64,000 nucleotides of DNA from Bradyrhizobium sp. NFR13 (GTDB taxonomy: Bacteria; Pseudomonadota; Alphaproteobacteria; Rhizobiales; Xanthobacteraceae), in assembly GCF_900114605.1 (NCBI RefSeq), contig NZ_FOTP01000001.1:682001-746000 (forward strand), given 5' to 3'. Shown here piece by piece: positions 1-9,039 of the stretch. Position 1 is the stretch's first letter. Each line of letters opens with the position of its first letter. The notes beneath the pieces are model-generated. The model made no database searches and was not told the origin of the DNA. It saw nothing but the letters and a program-made list of their open reading frames with translations. The position numbers were made by a program, and so were the translations under genes.

Positions 1-119
1 TTCTCGAGGGCGCTTTCGAAGTGGAGTTTGGATGCGGCGCCTGCGGACGTGCCTCGCACGCACGGACTCGGGAGGTCGGGGGTCACCGTCCGGGCCCACT
101 ACGGGGCTCTGCCGGAAAC

Positions 120-345
120 GGCTGGACGGGTGCGGGTGAAGGCAGGCGAAAGCCTGTCCGGAACGAAGGACTATCATTAGTCCTGCCCAGTACCCGGAAG
201 CGCGGTCCCTCGAACAGAAAAGCCGCGATGGCGCGCCGAAAGGCGATGCGCGGATCGCAAGGGCCTTCGCAAGGCCGGAGCGAAACGCGAGAACGTTGAA
301 GTTGCGCCTTTCGGCGCGTCATCCCCCTCATTGATGAGGGGGAAA
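120..345. other. Hairpin-rich intergenic stretch, possible structured RNA
   Basis: Bases 1-795 hold no gene I can support. Within them are at least five strong stem-loops: 141-158 (7-bp stem with one G-U pair, GAAA loop), 167-184 (7-bp perfect stem), 234-245 (GAAA loop, inside a longer imperfect stem 223-253), 262-276 (6-bp stem) and 323-342 (8-bp perfect stem, TTGA loop). Repeated GAAA tetraloops suggest a folded RNA, but I could not match it to RNase P RNA, tmRNA, SRP RNA or a group II intron. It could also be a degenerate repeat. The strand is not certain. Confidence 0.3.
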
Positions 346-503
346 CTGGACCACCCGCTTTGCGCCACGGGCGCGATACGGAAGGCGCGTGGGCGGTGAT
401 GAGATTTCCCAGGGAATGACGTGGCTGTTTGACAGGTGAAGCGGTGCGTGAGCGTGCGAGGAACAGTGCGTGTGTTGCGCAGTGCAGCCACACAACACTC
501 AGG

Positions 504-651
504 TGTCATCCCCGCCTAGTGCGCCGAAGGCGCACGCGGGGCGGGGATCCATACACACGTGCAGAAATAGTCAGGGCGAGAACGTCGTAACCTTCGCCGC
601 GCAACACGAACTCGGGGGTTATGGATCCCCGCCTTCGCGGGGATGACAGCC
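504..651. repeat. REP-like inverted pair of palindromes
   Basis: Two copies of a palindromic unit face each other. The first (about 504-555) runs from GTCATCCCCGCC through a TGCGCC-GAA-GGCGCA hairpin to GCGGGGATCCATA. The second (about 619-650) is the shorter inverted form TATGGATCCCCGC-CTTC-GCGGGGATGAC. Dispersed elements of this type are common between genes in Bradyrhizobium-like genomes. Nothing coding is visible here. Confidence 0.7.
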
Positions 652-795
652 ATGTTTGCAGAGGCTTCGCGCATCGAGCGCGTACACATAGCGGCCCGAC
701 CATGGAACCGCGTTTCCCTTACGTTAACTTCTGCGTAACCGCCCCTTAAACCGCGGCCGCTAGGCTCGCGGTATCGGGTGGCGTGGTGTTTGCGT

Positions 796-3072
796 ATGGC
801 GTGGGGCAAGAAAAAGAGCGGGCGCAAGGAGCCGACATTCGGGCTCGGCGCGGCGCTGTCCGATCTGCGCCTCACGGCGGATGATCGCGTGCCCGGCGGC
901 GGCGATGACCGGCCCAAGAAAACGCCCAAACAGGCGCCGAAGCGCGAATCCACTAGTGGCGGCGGCGACAAGCCGCGCAAATCCAGGACATCCAGCAAGG
1001 CGCGCAGCTCCGGCGGTTTCGGCAAGGGCATCAAGCGGCTGTTTTACTGGGGCGCGGTGCTCGGGCTGTGGGCGGCGATCGCCATTGTCGGCGTCGTGAT
1101 CTATGTCGGCGCGCATCTGCCGCCGATCCAGTCGCTGGAAATTCCCAAGCGCCCGCCGACCATCCAGATCGTCGGCATGGACGGCACGGTGCTGGCGACG
1201 CGCGGCGAGCAGGCCGGCGCCAATGTGTCGCTGAAGGATCTGCCGCCCTATCTGCCGAAGGCGTTCATCGCCATCGAGGACCGGCGGTTCTATTCGCATT
1301 ACGGCGTCGACCCGATCGGCATCGCGCGCGCGGCGGCCACCAACCTGATGCATCGCGGCGTGTCGCAGGGCGGCTCGACGCTGACGCAGCAGCTCGCCAA
1401 GAACCTGTTCCTGACGCAGGAGCGCACCATGGCGCGCAAGCTGCAGGAAGTGGAGCTGGCGTTCTGGCTGGAGCGCAAGCATTCCAAGGCCGAGATCCTG
1501 GAACTGTATCTCAACCGCGTCTATTTCGGCTCCGGCGCCTATGGCGTGGAGGCAGCGGCGCAGAAATATTTCGGCAAGCCCGCCAAGAACGTCACCGTCG
1601 CGGAAGCGGCGATGCTGGCGGGCCTCGTGAAGTCGCCGTCGCGGCTGGCGCCGAACCGCAATCCGGAAGGCGCCGAGGCGCGCGCCAAGGTGGTGCTGGC
1701 GGCAATGCAGGACGCCGAATTCATCACGGCCGCGCAGGCCAAGGGCGCGACCGGCGTGCCGCAATACAACGTCAAGCCGGTCGGCGCCGGCACGGTGAAT
1801 TATGTCGCCGACTGGATCGGCGAAGTGCTGGACGATCTCGTCGGCCAGGTCGACGAGAGCATCATTGTCGAGACCACCATCGACCCCAAGCTGCAGAGCG
1901 TCGCCGAAGCCGCGATCATCGACGAACTCGCTGCGAAGAGCGTGAAATTTAACGTGACGCAGGGCGCGCTGGTGGCGATGACGCCGGACGGCTCGGTGCG
2001 CGCCATGGTCGGCGGCCGGAACTACAGCGAGAGCCAGTTCAACCGCGCGGTGACCGCGAAGCGCCAGCCGGGATCGAGCTTCAAGCCGTTCGTTTATCTC
2101 ACCGCCATCGAGGCGGGGCTGACGCCGGAAACGATCCGCCAGGACGCGCCGATCGACATCAAGGGCTGGAAGCCGGAGAACTACACCCACGAATATTTCG
2201 GCTCGGTGACGCTAACCCAGGCGCTGTCGATGTCGCTGAACACGGTGGCGGTGCGGCTCGGCCTCGAGGTCGGCCCGCAGAATGTCGTGCGCACGGCACA
2301 TCGGCTGGGCATCGCCTCGAAACTGGAAGCCAATGCCTCGATCGCGCTCGGCACTTCCGAAGTGTCGATGACCGAACTGGTCGGCGCCTATGCGCCCTTC
2401 GCCAATGGCGGCCTCGGCGTGTCGCCCCATGTGGTGAACCGGATCCGCACCGTGGAAGGCAAAAAGAAGACGCTGTATACGCGGCCGGCGGAAACGGCGA
2501 GCCAGGTGATCGACGCCCGCGCTGTGGCTGCCATGAACACGATGATGCAGCAGACGATCCTGTCCGGCAGCGCCAAGAAGGCCGAACTGCCCGGCTGGTA
2601 CGCTGCCGGCAAGACCGGCACCAGCCAGGATTTCCGCGACGCCTGGTTCATCGGCTACACCTCGCAGCTCGTCACCGGCGTCTGGCTCGGCAATGACGAC
2701 AATTCGCCGACCAAGAAGGCGACCGGCGGCGGACTGCCCGTCGAGATCTGGTCGCGCTTCATGAAGACGGCGCATCAGGGCCTGCAGCCGCAGCCCGTGC
2801 CGGGCCTCGCGCCGTCGAATTCGTTCAGCACCAATCCGATCGGCCAGGCATTGTCGAGCCTGCTGCCGGGATCGAACACACCGCCGCCATCAGCGCCGCC
2901 AGAACGCGGCTATGTGCCGAGCGCCCCCGTCTATAACGGCTATCGCCCGCAGCCGCCGGCACCGACCCAGACCAATTACCCCGCCGCGCGCCAGCAGCCA
3001 CAGCAAAACGTGCGGCCTGAAGCCGCGAGCGGGCTGGATGGCTGGCTGACGGAGCGATTGTTCGGGAGATAG
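796..3072 (+). CDS. Bifunctional penicillin-binding protein 1A
   Basis: A class A penicillin-binding protein that polymerises glycan strands and cross-links peptidoglycan on the periplasmic face of the inner membrane. A basic cytoplasmic tail is followed by one membrane segment at about residues 80-105. The GT51 transglycosylase domain has its catalytic Glu in EDRRFYSH (about 161). The transpeptidase has SSFK (Ser about 427), SLN and KTGTSQ (about 606). The C-terminus is Pro-rich. I chose ATG 796 (758 aa); an in-frame GTG lies at 778. Upstream, 724-740 resembles a CtrA box with one mismatch. The domain order is typical; whether it should be called mrcA or pbpC is not settled by sequence alone. 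Confidence 0.95.
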   Translation: MAWGKKKSGRKEPTFGLGAALSDLRLTADDRVPGGGDDRPKKTPKQAPKRESTSGGGDKPRKSRTSSKARSSGGFGKGIKRLFYWGAVLGLWAAIAIVGVVIYVGAHLPPIQSLEIPKRPPTIQIVGMDGTVLATRGEQAGANVSLKDLPPYLPKAFIAIEDRRFYSHYGVDPIGIARAAATNLMHRGVSQGGSTLTQQLAKNLFLTQERTMARKLQEVELAFWLERKHSKAEILELYLNRVYFGSGAYGVEAAAQKYFGKPAKNVTVAEAAMLAGLVKSPSRLAPNRNPEGAEARAKVVLAAMQDAEFITAAQAKGATGVPQYNVKPVGAGTVNYVADWIGEVLDDLVGQVDESIIVETTIDPKLQSVAEAAIIDELAAKSVKFNVTQGALVAMTPDGSVRAMVGGRNYSESQFNRAVTAKRQPGSSFKPFVYLTAIEAGLTPETIRQDAPIDIKGWKPENYTHEYFGSVTLTQALSMSLNTVAVRLGLEVGPQNVVRTAHRLGIASKLEANASIALGTSEVSMTELVGAYAPFANGGLGVSPHVVNRIRTVEGKKKTLYTRPAETASQVIDARAVAAMNTMMQQTILSGSAKKAELPGWYAAGKTGTSQDFRDAWFIGYTSQLVTGVWLGNDDNSPTKKATGGGLPVEIWSRFMKTAHQGLQPQPVPGLAPSNSFSTNPIGQALSSLLPGSNTPPPSAPPERGYVPSAPVYNGYRPQPPAPTQTNYPAARQQPQQNVRPEAASGLDGWLTERLFGR

Positions 3073-3100
3073 AGGGAGAGCGCTTTGCGCTGCCCCCTCT
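3071..3100 (+). terminator. Stem-loop after the PBP1A gene
   Basis: An interrupted inverted repeat starting at the stop codon, AGAGGG...GCGCTTTGCGC...CCCTCT, could end transcription of the penicillin-binding protein gene. There is no T-run, so factor-independent termination is uncertain. Confidence 0.4.
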
Positions 3101-3101
3101 C

Positions 3102-3192
3102 ATGTCATCACCCGCAAAAGCGGGTGATCCAGTACACGTTGTGATCGCCGGTGTTTACTGGCTCGCCCGGTCAGGCCGGGCGACGACAGGCT
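3102..3192. repeat. REP-like palindromic pair
   Basis: Two palindromes in inverted orientation lie between convergent genes: ATCACCCGC-AAAA-GCGGGTGAT followed by CCAGTACACG, then TACTGG and CGCCCGG-TCAGG-CCGGGCG ending in GACGACAG. The same family recurs near 61670-61800. It may also serve as a bidirectional terminator. Confidence 0.65.
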
Positions 3193-3195
3193 GAG

Positions 3196-3948
3196 TCAGT
3201 CCTGCACGCCGAAGCGATGCAGGTCGTTGCCATGGGTATCGAGCCAGGCCTTGGCGCGTTCGGTCGCCGGGCAGATGCGGCCGACCACGCGCCAGAACTT
3301 CACCGAGTGGTTCATCTCGACGAGATGCCCGACTTCATGGGCCGCGAGATAGTCCAGCACGAAGGGCGGCGCGAGGATCAGACGCCAGGAGAACGACAGC
3401 GACCCCTCGGTGGTGCACGACCCCCAGCGGCTCGACTGATCGCGGATCGAGATCCGCTTTACCTTGACGTTCAGCTGCGCCGCATAGCGGTTCGATGCCT
3501 TGACGAGATCGGCCTTGGCTTCGCGCTTGAGGAAATCGTGGATACGTCGGTCGATATGCTCGACATCGCCGGCGACGCAGATGATCTTCTCGCCGTTGTC
3601 ACGGGTCTCGGTCCACACCGTCCCCCGCCCTGCACGGTGCACGATTCGATGCGGAGTTCCCCGCAGCGGAACCGTCGTGCCATGTTCGAATGGTGCCGCC
3701 TTCGGCAAACGACCGAGACGCGCGGCGATCCAGGCGCCATGACGCTGTGCGAAGTCCTTCGCATCGGTCAATGACCCACGCGGCGGCATGGTCAGAATGG
3801 CTTCGCGCTCGCTCGGATGAATGCGCAGCGTATAACGCGTCGCACGGCGGTGCCTGCGCAGACGTATGGCGAAAATCTGGGAGCCGTGTTTGACGGCAAG
3901 CGTGTCTGGTTCGGTGGGGCGGCGATAGAGAAGTGCGCGGAAGGCCAT
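3196..3948 (-). CDS. YgjP/DUF45-family zinc metallopeptidase
   Basis: This 250-residue protein of the SprT/YgjP-like M48-related family probably acts in the cytoplasm; its substrate is unknown. The zinc site is plain: HEVGH at about residues 204-208, with a further His in MNHSVKFW about six residues on, the family's HExxH...H pattern. The N-terminal half holds basic strands (FAIRLRRHRRATRYTLRI) typical of the family. I start at the ATG at 3948 because this gives the usual length; in-frame sequence upstream to 4053 looks non-coding. It is the only gene in its transcription unit. Confidence 0.88.
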   Translation of the reverse strand: MAFRALLYRRPTEPDTLAVKHGSQIFAIRLRRHRRATRYTLRIHPSEREAILTMPPRGSLTDAKDFAQRHGAWIAARLGRLPKAAPFEHGTTVPLRGTPHRIVHRAGRGTVWTETRDNGEKIICVAGDVEHIDRRIHDFLKREAKADLVKASNRYAAQLNVKVKRISIRDQSSRWGSCTTEGSLSFSWRLILAPPFVLDYLAAHEVGHLVEMNHSVKFWRVVGRICPATERAKAWLDTHGNDLHRFGVQD

Positions 3949-4323
3949 GTCAGTAGTCCCGGTCGTCAGTAGATCAACCGGATTCTGCCATAACCGCCGC
4001 CACGGGAATTGCTCGGCGCAAAAACAAATCATTTGCCCAATATACGGGGTCAAAAGGCGATTTGTCCCCTACCGGATGGGGTTCGGAACAGGAATCTTGA
4101 TTCAAAAGAACGTTGAACTTCGGAATCTAGGAGTGAATCGCGCACCGCTGCTAGAAATAGGCGGAAAATCCGGTTTCCGCGCCTGTTTTCAAGGGCTTAG
4201 AAAGCGCGCCATCGTAACTCACACGCGATCATCGCGCATTTCAACGACACTGTTTTTGATTCAGCGATGTTGATCGCACGCGTGCGATGACGATGCATCA
4301 TCACCGCATGCGCTTGTAGTGAA
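3949..4323. other. Intergenic region with palindromes
   Basis: No gene is supported here, downstream of phaZ and upstream of the metallopeptidase gene. It contains a perfect 16-bp palindrome, ATCGCACGCGTGCGAT (4273-4288), and CGCGAT-C-ATCGCG (4224-4236). Either could be a protein-binding site or part of a phaZ terminator. Composition is less GC-rich than in the flanking genes. Confidence 0.4.
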
Positions 4324-5649
4324 TCACTCTGCAGCGGCGGCGCGATGCCGTCCGTTCGCTGCACTCAACATGAAGTCGGATACGCGCGGCACGATTTCAG
4401 ATTTGAATCGCGATCCATTGAACACGCCGTAATGTCCAACACCCTTCTGAACGTAATGCACACGACGATCATCGGGAATCGAACTGCACAAGATATGCGT
4501 CGCTTCGGTCTGACCGAGACCCGAGATGTCGTCGTTCTCGCCTTCGACGGTCATCAGCGCGACGTTGACGACCTTCGAGGGATCAACAGGCTTGCCGCGA
4601 TGGGTCATCTCGCCCTTCGGCAGTGCGTGCTTGACGAACACGGTGTCGACGGTCTGCAGGTAATACTCTGCAGTCAGATCCATCACCGCCAGATATTCGT
4701 CGTAGAAGTCGCGATGTTTGTCGACGAGATCGCCGTCGCCCTTCACGAGGTTCTCAAACAGCTTCTTGTGCGCATCCATGTGGCGGTCGAGATTCATGCT
4801 GATGAAGCCGTTCAACTGCAGGAATCCTGGATAAACGTCGCGCATCACGCCCGGATGCGGGAATGGCACCTTGGTGATGACGTTATTGCGGAACCAGTCG
4901 ATGCCCTTCTCCGCGGCCAGATTGTTCACGGCGGTCGGATTGCGGCGCGTATCGATCGGGCCGCCCATCAGCGTCATCGAGACAGGCACATAGGGATCGT
5001 TGTCGGCTTCCATCACGGAGACGGCGGCGAGCACCGGCACTGCGGGCTGACAGACAGCGAGCACATGGACGTTGCCACCGAGCACGTGGAACATCTCGAT
5101 CACATAGTCGATGTAGTCTTCGAGATCGAAGCGGCCCGCGGCCAGCGGCACCTGACGCGCATCCGACCAGTCGGTGATGTAGACATCATGGGTCGGCAGG
5201 AAGGCTTCGACGGTACCACGCAGCAATGTCGCGTAGTGACCGGACATCGGCGCCACGATCAACACACGCGGCTGTGGTGCGCGCAGCGGACGCGGATGCT
5301 TGCGATCGAAATACAGCAAGCGGCAGAACGGTTTTTCCCACACCGAGCGGATTTCGACCGGCGTGCGAACGCCGTTCACTTCAGTATCGTGCAGCCCCCA
5401 TTCCGGCTTGCCGTAGCGACGTGTGGTGCGCTCGAACAATTCGCAACCCGCCGTCACCGACTTGCCGAACTCGGTCCGCGAGAATGGATTCAGCGGATTC
5501 TGAAACAGCATCCTGGTAGCGTCTGTCATCGCGCGCGCCGGATTGAGCGACGCGTAGGCCATCTCATACATCCAGTACATCGGGGTGGTCAGAGCCGGGC
5601 TCGTCTCCGACGGCAGGGCTGGCGGCCTGCCAAATTCACCTATCGGCAT
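4324..5649 (-). CDS. phaZ: Intracellular polyhydroxyalkanoate depolymerase
   Basis: A PhaZ-type hydrolase that mobilises stored polyhydroxybutyrate in the cytoplasm. It has an alpha/beta-hydrolase core whose nucleophile is a Cys in a lipase-box-like AVCQPAVP, the hallmark of this intracellular family, followed by the conserved VSMTLMGGPIDTR and EGENDDISGLGQTEATH. The late His is in GVGHYGVFNGSRF. At 441 aa it is of normal or slightly long size. The start at 5649 is supported by a GAGG five bases upstream. No polymer-synthesis gene lies nearby, so it appears to be transcribed alone. Confidence 0.93.
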   Translation of the reverse strand: MPIGEFGRPPALPSETSPALTTPMYWMYEMAYASLNPARAMTDATRMLFQNPLNPFSRTEFGKSVTAGCELFERTTRRYGKPEWGLHDTEVNGVRTPVEIRSVWEKPFCRLLYFDRKHPRPLRAPQPRVLIVAPMSGHYATLLRGTVEAFLPTHDVYITDWSDARQVPLAAGRFDLEDYIDYVIEMFHVLGGNVHVLAVCQPAVPVLAAVSVMEADNDPYVPVSMTLMGGPIDTRRNPTAVNNLAAEKGIDWFRNNVITKVPFPHPGVMRDVYPGFLQLNGFISMNLDRHMDAHKKLFENLVKGDGDLVDKHRDFYDEYLAVMDLTAEYYLQTVDTVFVKHALPKGEMTHRGKPVDPSKVVNVALMTVEGENDDISGLGQTEATHILCSSIPDDRRVHYVQKGVGHYGVFNGSRFKSEIVPRVSDFMLSAANGRHRAAAAE

Positions 5650-5785
5650 CTGTCCTCACTTGATTGGCGTCTGCTTTCGCACTGCAGTATATACTGGTGC
5701 CTGCGTAAGAAAGCGTCAATGCGCCGCACGCATGGCTTTCAGGCCATTGGCGGTAAAAACGGCGGTTATCCCTTGATAAATGGTC

Positions 5786-6601
5786 TTATTCACCGCCTGA
5801 GATCAGCGATCCGGCGCGCCTGGCGCTGTTCAAAAGCCCAAGAAATATCGCGAATGACACAATAAACAGCACCACATTGATGGCCAGCGCGGTGAGCATC
5901 AGGTCGGCGCGGAAGGTGTGATCGAACAGCAGCGCCCGCATACCCTCGAACACATAGGTCGGCGGCAAGGCCCAAGCGATATATTGCAGCCACGCAGGTA
6001 GCACCGAGACAGGATAGTAGACGCAGGCCAGCGGCATCAGTCCGAACATCAGCGTCCAAACAAAGCTCTCGGCGCCGAGGCCGTAGCGCAGCACCAGACC
6101 TGACACGAAGATACCGAGCGACCAACTGGTGAAGATCAGATTGCAGAAGAAGGCGATCAGCGGCAGGCCGAAGGCGAACAGGTTGAAGTTGAAGAACATT
6201 GCGAGGATCACCATGGGGACGATGCCGATGGCGAGGCGGATCAGGCTCATGATCATCAGCGAGATCAGAAACTCGATCGGCTTCAGCGGGCTCATCATCA
6301 GGTTGCCGAGATTGCGCGCCCACATTTCCTCGAGGAAGGAGATGGAGAAGCCAAGCTGGCCGCGAAACAGAATGTCCCACAGGATCACTGCACCGATCAG
6401 CGTGCCGCCGGCCTGGGCGAAGAACCCAGCATTCTGCGAGATGTAATTCTGCAGAAAGCCCCAGGTGATGATCTGCAGCGCCGGCCAATAGACCAGTTCC
6501 AGCATCCGCGGCCACGACGACACCAACAGATACCAGTAACGCAGCACCATCGCATTGATGCGATGCATGGCGATGCCGTGTGACCGCTCCACGAGGCTCA
6601 C
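5786..6601 (-). CDS. ABC-2 type transporter permease
   Basis: The inner-membrane subunit of a two-gene ABC exporter, about 271 aa with roughly six hydrophobic segments and the ABC-2 domain layout. It starts with GTG at 6601 and overlaps the stop of the ATPase gene by four bases, so the two are surely co-translated. An ATG 11 codons in is an alternative start. There is no periplasmic or outer-membrane partner beside it, so I cannot say what is exported; drug, lipid or polysaccharide export are all possible for this family. Confidence 0.88.
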   Translation of the reverse strand: MSLVERSHGIAMHRINAMVLRYWYLLVSSWPRMLELVYWPALQIITWGFLQNYISQNAGFFAQAGGTLIGAVILWDILFRGQLGFSISFLEEMWARNLGNLMMSPLKPIEFLISLMIMSLIRLAIGIVPMVILAMFFNFNLFAFGLPLIAFFCNLIFTSWSLGIFVSGLVLRYGLGAESFVWTLMFGLMPLACVYYPVSVLPAWLQYIAWALPPTYVFEGMRALLFDHTFRADLMLTALAINVVLFIVSFAIFLGLLNSARRAGSLISGGE

Positions 6602-7476
6602 GGCGCCTGCTCCCAGTCGCGGCCACGCGCGACGTCGAGGAACACATCTTCCAGCGTCGTGCGGTTATAGCGCAGCAAGATCTGCTCCGGACTATCGTCG
6701 TCCTCGATGCGGCCCTTCTTCATGATGATGACACGGTCGCACAGCCGCTCGACTTCCAGCATGTTGTGCGAGGCCAGGAGGATCGTGGCGTTGTTGCTCC
6801 TGCGATAGGTCTCGATATGCCGCCTGATCCAGTCGGCCGTATCCGGGTCGAGCGAGGCCGTCGGCTCATCGAGCAGCAACAGCTCCGGCGCATTGATCAA
6901 CGCCTTGGCCAGCGCGACGCGCGTTTTCTGGCCTGCAGAGAGCTTGCCGCTGGCGCGGTCGAGAAAATCGGTGAGGTCGAGCTCTTCGGCCAGTTGCGCG
7001 ATGCGGCCCTTGAGGTCAGACACGGCATAGAGCTTTCCGAACACGGTGAGGTTTTGCCGGACCGTGAGCCGCATCGGCATATCGACGTAAGGGCTTTCGA
7101 AATTCATCCGGCCGAGCACCTCGGCTGATTGCGCAGGCATCGCACAGCCGAGCACCGAGACCTTGCCCGAGGTCGGCAGCGTCAGCCCCATGATCATGGC
7201 GATGGTGGTGGTCTTACCCGCACCATTACCGCCCAAGAGACCGGTGATGCTACCCCGCGCGATCTTGAACGAGATGTCGTCCACGGCGCGGTTGGTCTTG
7301 TAGAGTTTGACGAGATGCGCAACGTCGATCGCCGCCGAAGCACCGCGATCAACCGTCGCCGCATGACCTGACTTGGTGTCTTCAATCGTCATTGCCGCCG
7401 TTCCATGCGGCATTGTGGCGGCGAAGGCAAGCTTGGGCGCTTCAAGTGGCCGCAGCCCGCATGGGTTTGTGGTCAT
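6598..7476 (-). CDS. ABC transporter ATP-binding protein
   Basis: The nucleotide-binding subunit that powers the overlapping ABC-2 permease. Walker A is GGNGAGKTT, the signature is LSAGQKTR and Walker B is LLLLDEPTASLD, followed by the His switch in ASHNMLEVERL. The first 45 or so residues look unstructured. A start at the internal ATG 7392 (264 aa) is quite possible and would leave about 110 bp for divergent promoters against the kinase gene at 7502; with the long start only 25 bp remain. The substrate is unknown. Confidence 0.9.
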   Translation of the reverse strand: MTTNPCGLRPLEAPKLAFAATMPHGTAAMTIEDTKSGHAATVDRGASAAIDVAHLVKLYKTNRAVDDISFKIARGSITGLLGGNGAGKTTTIAMIMGLTLPTSGKVSVLGCAMPAQSAEVLGRMNFESPYVDMPMRLTVRQNLTVFGKLYAVSDLKGRIAQLAEELDLTDFLDRASGKLSAGQKTRVALAKALINAPELLLLDEPTASLDPDTADWIRRHIETYRRSNNATILLASHNMLEVERLCDRVIIMKKGRIEDDDSPEQILLRYNRTTLEDVFLDVARGRDWEQAP

Positions 7477-7501
7477 CGCCCGGTGCGTCTAATGTCCTGA
7501 T

Positions 7502-8818
7502 ATGACCGATATTTCCGCCTCCGACTTTCGCCAGCCGCGCCGTTATGTTCGTCTCGACACGATCCTGCGTCTGCGCTGGCTCGCGGCGCTTGGCCAGTTG
7601 GCGGCGATCTTCGTCGTGGTCCAGGGCCTCGAATACGACGTCGCCATCATTCCCTGCGTGACGATCATCGGCCTATCGGCGACCCTCAATCTCGTGCTGC
7701 AGACGCTATTCAATCCGGTCCACCGGCTGGAACCGCTCTTCGCAGCCGCCCTGCTCGCGCTCAATATCATCGAGCTCGCGGGCCTGCTCTACTGCACCGG
7801 CGGATTGCAGAATCCGTTCTCGTTCCTGTTTCTGGCACCGGTGCTGATCTCGGCGACGGCATTGCCGACGCGGTTCACCATTGCGCTCGGCGTTCTCGCG
7901 GCGGCTTCTGCCACCGTGCTGGCCTTCTTTCATCTGCCGCTGCCGTGGGACTCCGCGGAGCCACTGGTGCTGCCACAAATCTATCTGCTCGGCGTCTGGT
8001 TCTCGATCCTGACTGCCATCGGCGTGACCAGCCTCTATGCGTTTCAGGTCACCGAGGAAGCCCGCAAGCTTTCGGACGCGCTTGCCGCCACTGAACTGGT
8101 GCTGACGCGCGAGCAGCATCTGACCCAGATCGACGGTCTTGCCGCCGCAGCCGCGCATGAATTGGGAACGCCGCTCTCAACCATCTTCCTGATCTCCCGG
8201 GAGCTTGAGAAGAACATCCACAACAACCCGGAACTCGCCGACGACCTGAAGACCGTCCGCGAACAAGCGCAGCGCTGCCGCGAGATTCTGTCCAAGATCA
8301 CGCAGTTGAATTCGAGCGGGGCGCCGTTCGACCGCATGCCGCTCTCGCAGCTGATCGAGGAAGCCGTGGCGCCGCACCGCGACTTCGGCATTGCCATCAA
8401 GATACGTATCGCCGTCGCCAACGCGCCTGAACCGGCGGGCATGCGCAATCCGGCGATCCTCTACGGCGTCGGCAACATTCTGGAGAATGCGGTCGATTTC
8501 GCACGGGAGCAGGTCGAGGTGAACGCGTGGTGGAATGCGGAAAGTATCGTGATCTCGATCTCGGACGATGGCCCGGGCATTCCGCCGGACCTGTTGAAGC
8601 GGATCGGCGAGCCCTATCTGTCGCGCCGGCGCCCCGCCGAGGAGGGCGAACATCGCGGCCTCGGCCTCGGCGTGTTCATCGCACGCACGCTGCTGGAGCG
8701 CACCGGCGCCAGAGTCACTTTCAGCAATCGTGTCTTTCCGGATCACGGCGCGGTGGTGCAAATCTCATGGCCACGCGACGCGTTCGAGACTGCGGACCAG
8801 TTGGCCGATGTCGACTGA
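7502..8818 (+). CDS. regS: RegB/RegS-type redox sensor histidine kinase
   Basis: A membrane histidine kinase of the RegB/PrrB/ActS/RegS group, which reports quinone-pool redox state to a RegA-type regulator that controls photosynthesis, respiration and nitrogen fixation genes. About six membrane segments fill residues 25-190. The quinone-sensing motif GGxxNPF is present as GGLQNPF. The H-box is AAAHELGTPLS with His about 219, then N-box (GNILENAVDFA), DDGPGIPPDL and GLGLGVFIA. Length (438 aa) is typical. Unlike most relatives, no regA/regR response-regulator gene follows within this window; the next gene is the Lon-N/Clp-N fusion. Confidence 0.92.
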   Translation: MTDISASDFRQPRRYVRLDTILRLRWLAALGQLAAIFVVVQGLEYDVAIIPCVTIIGLSATLNLVLQTLFNPVHRLEPLFAAALLALNIIELAGLLYCTGGLQNPFSFLFLAPVLISATALPTRFTIALGVLAAASATVLAFFHLPLPWDSAEPLVLPQIYLLGVWFSILTAIGVTSLYAFQVTEEARKLSDALAATELVLTREQHLTQIDGLAAAAAHELGTPLSTIFLISRELEKNIHNNPELADDLKTVREQAQRCREILSKITQLNSSGAPFDRMPLSQLIEEAVAPHRDFGIAIKIRIAVANAPEPAGMRNPAILYGVGNILENAVDFAREQVEVNAWWNAESIVISISDDGPGIPPDLLKRIGEPYLSRRRPAEEGEHRGLGLGVFIARTLLERTGARVTFSNRVFPDHGAVVQISWPRDAFETADQLADVD

Positions 8819-9039
8819 TACAGGTCTCACTGTCGCTTGAACGCAGCCGACAGTTGCACCTCATTGACAGCTAGGCGCGTTTGAGCCAATTTTATCTCGG
8901 TTGATACGACCTGCCGGTTGCGCCCTGAACGGGACGGTGAACGTATCACTTCCTTTGCCGACGCCCTTTGTCCGAGCGACCGGGTCAGCAACGCAACCAC
9001 CTGATGCCTCCTGGTTCGCTCACGCAAAGGACGAAACAG

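Noticed and set aside
1-345. RNase P RNA, tmRNA, SRP RNA or group II intron end as identity of the hairpin region
   Set aside because: The conserved signature sequences of each are absent.
760-2190. Long open frame (476 codons) on the minus strand opposite the PBP1A gene
   Set aside because: Arg/His-rich antisense shadow of a high-GC gene with intact PBP motifs on the other strand.
4345-5865. 506-codon plus-strand frame opposite phaZ
   Set aside because: Antisense shadow; the translation is His/Arg-rich and lacks domain motifs.
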